64,000 nt of DNA, from assembly GCA_019779905.1 (NCBI GenBank), contig JABAKE010000006.1:62001-126000 (forward strand). Direction: 5' to 3'. This stretch comes from Modestobacter lapidis (GTDB lineage Bacteria; Actinomycetota; Actinomycetes; Mycobacteriales; Geodermatophilaceae). The notes beneath the pieces are model-generated. The model was not told the origin of the DNA, made no database searches, and was given only the letters and a program-made list of their open reading frames with translations. Shown here piece after piece: positions 60,332 through 64,000 of this stretch. Made by a program: the position numbers and the translations under genes. Within the stretch, counting starts at the first letter, position 1, and the number at the start of each line of letters is the position of its first letter.

Positions 60332-61240
60332 TCAGCCCGCGCTGTTGTCGCTGTCCGCCTCCAGCACGCTCATGACGTGCTTGCAGAAGTCGGGGTTCAG
60401 TTCCAGCCCCACCGCGTCGCGCCCTTTCTCGAGTGCTACCGACATCGTCGTGCCGCCCCCAAGGAAGGGATCGAGCACCGTCCCGCCCTCGGGACAGCCG
60501 ATGTCGATGCACCGCCGGACCAGCTCACGTGGGTATGGCGCGTAATGAGTTCCGCGGGCCAGGGAGTTGCGCTCAGGCTCGATGAACCAGACGTCTTCCT
60601 CCCCGGCAAGCGCCTCGCGGTCGAAGTAGTACTTGGTCGACTGCGTAAACATGAAAATGTGTTCGTACTTGCGCCATGGGCGGTCTTTGGCGGTCGGCTC
60701 GGGAATGCTGGTGTTACGCATCCAAATAATGTCGCTTCGCAGCGTCCAGCCCGCAGCCTGCATCGCCAGCGCGACGCGCCAGGGGATGCCGATGAGGGAC
60801 TTTCGCGGCAACCCGAGACCTGGCCCGTCGACCGCACGCAGCACCGACATGCGACGGCTCCGGTGTTTCGCATCCGTGCCGTGCGGCCGGCCCTTGGCGT
60901 TGTAGTAGGTGTCGCCCAGATTCAGAAATAGGGTGCCGGTCGGCTTGAGTGCCTGCCGCAAGCCATCCATTGCGCGGACGATATTGTCGACGTAGCCCTG
61001 AATGCTGACTTCCATGCCGATTTGACCCTCGACATCGTAGTCGCGCTGCCAGTAGTATGGCGGACTTGTCACGACACAATCGATCGAGTTCTGTTCAAGC
61101 AATGCCGCCTCTTCGCGGCAATCGCCTTGGATCAGGGTCCAGGAGTGGCCCGAGCGCTTGCCCGCGGCCACAACGTTCGGACCCTCGGTAGATCGAGCCG
61201 GCTCACTCAACGGTCCTCCAACCCTTACTTGGCTATGCAT
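60332..61240 (-). CDS. Site-specific DNA methyltransferase (TSPPY type, beta class)
   Basis: A 302-residue amino-methyltransferase. The catalytic motif IV CVVTSPPYYWQRDYD (56-70) comes first and the SAM motif VLDPFLGGGTTMSVALEKGR (255-274) last, the beta-class order. TSPPY favours N4-cytosine methylation, though some N6-adenine enzymes share it. ATG 61240 is chosen; TACACT lies 5 nt upstream. It is first in the operon with the McrB- and McrC-like genes, so it probably provides the self-protecting mark. The recognition sequence is unknown. Confidence 0.9.
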   Translation of the reverse strand: MHSQVRVGGPLSEPARSTEGPNVVAAGKRSGHSWTLIQGDCREEAALLEQNSIDCVVTSPPYYWQRDYDVEGQIGMEVSIQGYVDNIVRAMDGLRQALKPTGTLFLNLGDTYYNAKGRPHGTDAKHRSRRMSVLRAVDGPGLGLPRKSLIGIPWRVALAMQAAGWTLRSDIIWMRNTSIPEPTAKDRPWRKYEHIFMFTQSTKYYFDREALAGEEDVWFIEPERNSLARGTHYAPYPRELVRRCIDIGCPEGGTVLDPFLGGGTTMSVALEKGRDAVGLELNPDFCKHVMSVLEADSDNSAG

Positions 61241-61323
61241 GGACAAGTGTAAGAGATCTCCGTCGGTTGGGGAAGGCGGCGCGCCAGAGCGTCTCTGCCC
61301 GCATCGGTCACTACCGTGGAGAC

Positions 61324-61569
61324 GTGGAGGACGCCCGGTACCTTGCCGGACCGCACGAGATTGCAACTGTGCTTGGAGTTCAAGCCAACACCGTGAACGT
61401 CTGGCAACAGCGAGAACTGGATCACGCCTTCCCCGAACCGGTCGTGGCGCTGGCCGGTGGCAAGATCTGGGACATTCGCGACGTGATCGCCTGGGCCGAT
61501 GCCACCCGTAGGACGGTCCACGAGCGCACATACACCGCTCCGGGGTGGCGTCCGACGAGGGACACGTAG
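61324..61569 (+). CDS. Small HTH DNA-binding protein
   Basis: An 81-residue protein: VEDARYLAGPHEIATVLGVQ, ANTVNVWQQRELDHAFPEPV and VALAGGKIWDIRDVIAWADA. It is an HTH of the excisionase/MerR-like type with the 'GGKIWD..DV..WA' wing. TACCGT is 6 nt before the GTG, a leaderless start; a longer frame from 61267 lacks support. It is divergent from the methyltransferase operon (84 bp apart), so it may act as a controller protein. Confidence 0.75.
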   Translation: MEDARYLAGPHEIATVLGVQANTVNVWQQRELDHAFPEPVVALAGGKIWDIRDVIAWADATRRTVHERTYTAPGWRPTRDT

Positions 61570-61777
61570 CGGTCGGTCTCTCACGTCCGGGCACGCTACG
61601 GCCCCCTACCGACAAAGCAGTGGGACTGCTGCTTGCTCTGTGCCGACCACGGCCCGCCTCGAACGTGTGACGGCGCATGCGCCCGGGCTCGCCGCGGGGT
61701 TTCCGTCGGTGGCACCCTGTAGACACGTGGGTGTGGACGTCCTTGTGGATGAACGAGTGAATGAAGGAGGGGTGACC

Positions 61778-61990
61778 ATGTCGATCGCAGAGAGCAGCGC
61801 GTCTGTCGAGGTCAGTGAACTCACCCCCCAGGAGGCCGCCGCGGCCTTCGACCGAGTCGCCCGCACTGCCTTGGACTTGAGCGGGGAAGAGTTCCTCGCG
61901 GCCCTCGACGAGGGCAAGTACGACGACGTCGACCCCGATGCCAACCCGGGGCTGCTCGACGTGCTCATGGCGCTGCCTCTCGTACGCTGA
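61778..61990 (+). CDS. Small acidic protein of unknown function, partner of the next gene
   Basis: A 70-residue acidic helical protein: MSIAESSASVEVSELTPQEA, then AAAFDRVARTALDLSGEEFL and DEGKYDDVDPDANPGLLDVL. AAGGAGG lies 8-9 nt upstream. It ends 6 nt before the next gene, and the pair looks like a two-gene unit. Size and order resemble a toxin-antitoxin pair, but there is no recognised family. Confidence 0.65.
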   Translation: MSIAESSASVEVSELTPQEAAAAFDRVARTALDLSGEEFLAALDEGKYDDVDPDANPGLLDVLMALPLVR

Positions 61991-61996
61991 CGCCTC

Positions 61997-62566
61997 GTGC
62001 CGGGAGCGTCGCCGTATCAAGCGGTCGCAGCGTTCCTGGCACCTCTCGAACGAGCGGTGGCCTGCCTCGGCACGGGCAAGATCGTCGTCTCACCCGGCGG
62101 TCGCGCGACCACGGACAAGACCCACGTCTGGACCCTGAACGGCGGCGACGGCCTCGTACTGCGCGGAGACGCGGCCGGCAGCCGGTTTCTGGCGTCCATG
62201 CACTACCGGATCATCCCGACCGACCCCGAGAAGTACGACGTTCATGAGGGGCGCTGGCGGGTCACCACGTCGGCCTACCTCTATGAGTTCCGGGCGCCCG
62301 ACAACGCGAAGGTGTGGGCGATGCACTGGCATCCGGCCGGCAAGAGCCACGCGACCTTCCCGCACCTCCACCTCTACACCGTCCGCCCTGACGGGCACTT
62401 CCCCACTCCGCGGCAGACCCTCGAGTCTGCGGTGCAGTGGTGCATCGAGATGGGCGCGGAGCCGCAGAACGCCCAGTGGCGGACCGTGCTGGCCGAGTCC
62501 GAGGGAATCCACCAGCTGTACCGATCCTGGTCCGAGGACCCGTCACCGCCGACAGGTGGCCGGTGA
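61997..62566 (+). CDS. Protein of unknown function with a His-rich motif
   Basis: A 189-residue protein. Conserved-looking parts are LASMHYRIIPTDPEKYDVHE, GRWRVTTSAYLYEFR and AMHWHPAGKSHATFPHLHLY, a histidine cluster that might bind metal. No signal peptide or membrane helix. GTG start 6 nt after the preceding gene. A toxin or nuclease role is possible, since it is the last gene before the right end of a mobile element, but this is only inference. Confidence 0.65.
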   Translation: MPGASPYQAVAAFLAPLERAVACLGTGKIVVSPGGRATTDKTHVWTLNGGDGLVLRGDAAGSRFLASMHYRIIPTDPEKYDVHEGRWRVTTSAYLYEFRAPDNAKVWAMHWHPAGKSHATFPHLHLYTVRPDGHFPTPRQTLESAVQWCIEMGAEPQNAQWRTVLAESEGIHQLYRSWSEDPSPPTGGR

Positions 62567-62941
62567 CGCCGGGCCCCACCGCGTCGAGGCAGAATGCGGG
62601 CGGTCAGCCGGGACCCCACCCCGCTTCCCCACAACCAGCTCCCCTCCGACTGCGCAGCGCCGGGGGAAGGGTGGGCCGTAGGCCCATCCCGCAGGGACGC
62701 GCAGCGCCCTTCCGGCGGCCGGCGCAGTCGGAGAGGCTCCTGCGGGTGTGGGGGCGGGTGCCGTCGTCGGGGCAGTGTCCGAGGCGACTGCCGCAGCGGC
62801 CCCAGTCCGCACCCAGTCCGCAGATGGTCCGCAAAACGCTCAGAAACGGCCAACACCGCCCGACAGGGACCAACGGTAAATGCGCTGGTCAGCCACCGTT
62901 TTCAGTCACAGCCCACCGCGCCAAACCACTCCGCGGTCGAT
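62567..62941. other. Right end of the element, noncoding, with arm-type repeats
   Basis: No convincing gene. It carries AGTCCGCA at 62804-62811 and 62815-62822 and GGTCCGCA at 62826-62833, again at 11-bp offsets and in the same orientation as the left array. The first repeat is about 135 bp from attR. These are candidate integrase arm sites. Confidence 0.75.
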
Positions 62942-62984
62942 TTTGCAAGGCGGGGGTTAGGGGTTCGATTCCCCTCGTCTCCAC
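62942..62984. other. attR, 43-bp core repeat (tRNA-Ala 3' fragment)
   Basis: Identical to 48997-49039. It lacks the 5' half of the tRNA, so it is not a functional gene. It is the displaced original 3' end of the chromosomal tRNA-Ala. Confidence 0.95.
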
Positions 62985-63055
62985 AGCCCGGCCCGTCCCG
63001 GCCGCGGGTGCCCTCCCCCGGCGCCCGTCGGTGGCGGAGTGGGAGAGTGGTGCCC

Positions 63056-63592
63056 GTGACTGACCAGACCTCCGCCGCACGGCGTGCCGTCCTGCACACC
63101 AACCACGGCGACATCACCGTCGACCTGTTCCCCGACCACGCGCCGAAGACGGTCGCGAACTTCGCCGACCTCGCCGAGGGCGCCCGCGAGTGGACCCACC
63201 CGGAGACCCGGGAGAAGACCACCGCCAAGCTCTACGACGGGACGATCTTCCACCGGGTCATCGGTGGCTTCATGATCCAGGGCGGCGACCCGCTCGGGCA
63301 GGGCATCGGCGGCCCCGGTTACAAGTTCGGCGACGAGTTCCACCCCGACCTGTCCTTCGACCGCCCCTACCTGCTGGCCATGGCCAACGCCGGCCCGGGC
63401 ACCAACGGATCGCAGTTCTTCATCACCGTCGGCAAGACCCCGCACCTGAACCGGAAGCACACGATCTTCGGCGAGGTCGCCGACGACGCCGGTCGCCAGG
63501 TCGTGGACGCCATCGCCGCGGTCCCCACCGCGCGCGGCGACCGTCCCCTGGAGGACGTGGTGATCACCTCGGTCGAGGTGCAGCGCAGCTGA
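63056..63592 (+). CDS. ppiA: Peptidyl-prolyl cis-trans isomerase, cyclophilin type
   Basis: A 178-residue cytosolic cyclophilin: [60 protein letters not shown] and [11 protein letters not shown]. Catalytic Arg of FHRV and the QGGD and SQFFIT segments are intact; the cyclosporin-contacting Trp is His here (PHLNRKH), common in bacteria. GTG 63056 is chosen over two earlier GTGs because it gives VTDQTS right before the fold. It overlaps the rhomboid gene by 4 nt. Confidence 0.94.
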   Translation: MTDQTSAARRAVLHTNHGDITVDLFPDHAPKTVANFADLAEGAREWTHPETREKTTAKLYDGTIFHRVIGGFMIQGGDPLGQGIGGPGYKFGDEFHPDLSFDRPYLLAMANAGPGTNGSQFFITVGKTPHLNRKHTIFGEVADDAGRQVVDAIAAVPTARGDRPLEDVVITSVEVQRS

Positions 63593-64000
63593 CCACCCCC
63601 GACGCTCCCGGGGGCGCCGGCGCGGGAGATCCGCAGCCGGCGCCCCCGCCGGCGACCTGCTACCGGCACCCCGGCCGGCCGACCGGGATCTCCTGCGTCC
63701 GCTGCGGGCGGCCGATCTGTCCCGACTGCATGCAGCCTGCCTCGGTCGGCTTCCAGTGCCCGGAATGCGTGGCCGCCGGGAACGCCGGTGTCCGCCGGCC
63801 CCGCCGCGGCAGCGCGGTGCGCAGCGCCGGGCGCCGGTTCGGCCCGATCACCCTGATCCTCATCGCGCTCAACGTCGCCGTCGCCCTGGCCACCGCGGTC
63901 TCCGCGGTCGTGGTCGGGGTCGACCCGTTGCGCAGCTTCGCCTCGCCGCTGCAGAACGCCTTCGCGGTCAGCCCGGCCGCGGTCGACGCCGGCGAGTGGT
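63589..64000 (+). CDS. Rhomboid family intramembrane protease, N-terminal part; probable CTG start
   Basis: The window ends inside this gene. The 137 visible residues have a Pro/Ala leader, a double zinc ribbon ([20 protein letters not shown] then [18 protein letters not shown]) and the first transmembrane helix ([20 protein letters not shown]). This layout, next to a cyclophilin, equals actinobacterial rhomboids. No ATG, GTG or TTG is in frame before the zinc ribbon. CTG 63589 overlaps the ppiA stop (CTGA) and gives [11 protein letters not shown]. The protease active site lies beyond the window. Confidence 0.85.
   Translation, partial: MTTPDAPGGAGAGDPQPAPPPATCYRHPGRPTGISCVRCGRPICPDCMQPASVGFQCPECVAAGNAGVRRPRRGSAVRSAGRRFGPITLILIALNVAVALATAVSAVVVGVDPLRSFASPLQNAFAVSPAAVDAGEW

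Larger units (their letters stand above)
48997..62984. mobile_element. Integrative mobilizable element in tRNA-Ala (about 14 kb)
   Basis: Bounded by a 43-bp direct repeat of the tRNA-Ala 3' half. Gene content: integrase adjacent to the tRNA, excisionase-like HTH protein, MobF relaxase-helicase, then a defence block (PD-(D/E)XK nuclease, McrC-like, McrB-like, DNA methyltransferase, HTH) and small unknown genes. No TraG/VirD4 coupling protein, ATPase or other secretion genes are seen, so self-transfer is unlikely. Base composition falls in the defence block (e.g. 55700-56100), unlike the flanks. tRNA-Ile, DLW-39 and ppiA on either side are chromosomal. Confidence 0.9.

Noticed and set aside
48997-62984. 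Prophage
   Set aside because: No capsid, terminase, portal, tail or lysis genes; a MobF relaxase is present instead.
62889-63080. Minus-strand ORF with [13 protein letters not shown] at attR
   Set aside because: It is the antisense of the tRNA-Ala 3' fragment, a familiar artefact. I kept it only to predict the read-through end of the integrase in the excised circle.

Overview
The window is high-GC actinobacterial chromosome around the replication origin. The order dnaB-rplI-rpsR-ssb-rpsF, PonA-type PBP, PadR/ino1, yqgE, pcnA-nudix-DUF6049-murJ-trxB-trxA-cwlM, parB-parA-rsmG-jag-yidC-yidD-rnpA-rpmH, dnaA-dnaN-gnd-recF-dciA-gyrB-gyrA, DUF3566, tRNA-Ile and tRNA-Ala is the conserved actinobacterial oriC neighbourhood. 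The very high GC, the 670-residue DnaA with a huge linker and the separation of MurJ from its pseudokinase suggest a Geodermatophilaceae-like organism (Blastococcus, Geodermatophilus, Modestobacter). That family-level assignment is inference.

Layout. 1-2200 (minus): start of dnaB, then an rpsF-ssb-rpsR-rplI operon. 2352-12974: endonuclease IV, cell-wall synthesis (class A PBP and a GT87-like membrane protein), DUF5318, a PadR regulator with a perfect palindromic operator and ino1, a lipoprotein, YqgE and an MFS transporter. 12949-23971: tRNA CCA-adding enzyme (with a ParB site inside it), Nudix hydrolase, DUF6049 protein, MurJ lipid II flippase, pseudokinase, thioredoxin reductase and thioredoxin, CwlM. 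23982-32178: aminotransferase, Ddl-like ligase, then the minus-strand cluster rpmH-rnpA-yidD-yidC-jag-rsmG-parA-parB with two parS sites. 32858-47483: dnaA, oriC, dnaN, gnd, recF, dciA-like, an uncharacterised gene, an ABC exporter, gyrB, gyrA. 47627-49038: DUF3566 protein, tRNA-Ile, DLW-39 peptide, tRNA-Ala. 48997-62984: a 14-kb integrated element. 63056-64000: cyclophilin and the start of a rhomboid protease.

The element sits in tRNA-Ala(TGC) between 43-bp direct repeats. It carries a tyrosine integrase, an excisionase-like protein and a MobF relaxase-helicase, but no visible coupling protein or type IV secretion genes, so it looks like an integrative mobilizable element. Its cargo is a defence cassette: a TSPPY-type DNA methyltransferase, a McrB-like AAA+ protein and a McrC/DUF2357-like nuclease in one operon, with a separate PD-(D/E)XK nuclease facing it. 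Further small genes of unknown function flank these. Both ends of the element carry three AGTCCGCA-type repeats spaced exactly 11 bp, and the integrase reading frame runs into the tRNA, so its C-terminus would differ between integrated and excised states.

The most unusual chromosomal signal is a family of about 56-bp hairpin repeats lying 0-6 nt after the stop codons of ino1, trxB, trxA, dnaA, dnaN, gnd and gyrB. The outer stem differs in every copy, yet both arms change together so that pairing is kept. After gnd the 3' half has expanded into five 45-bp tandem copies. Many genes also show a TANNNT box 6-7 nt before an ATG/GTG, which implies frequent leaderless transcription.
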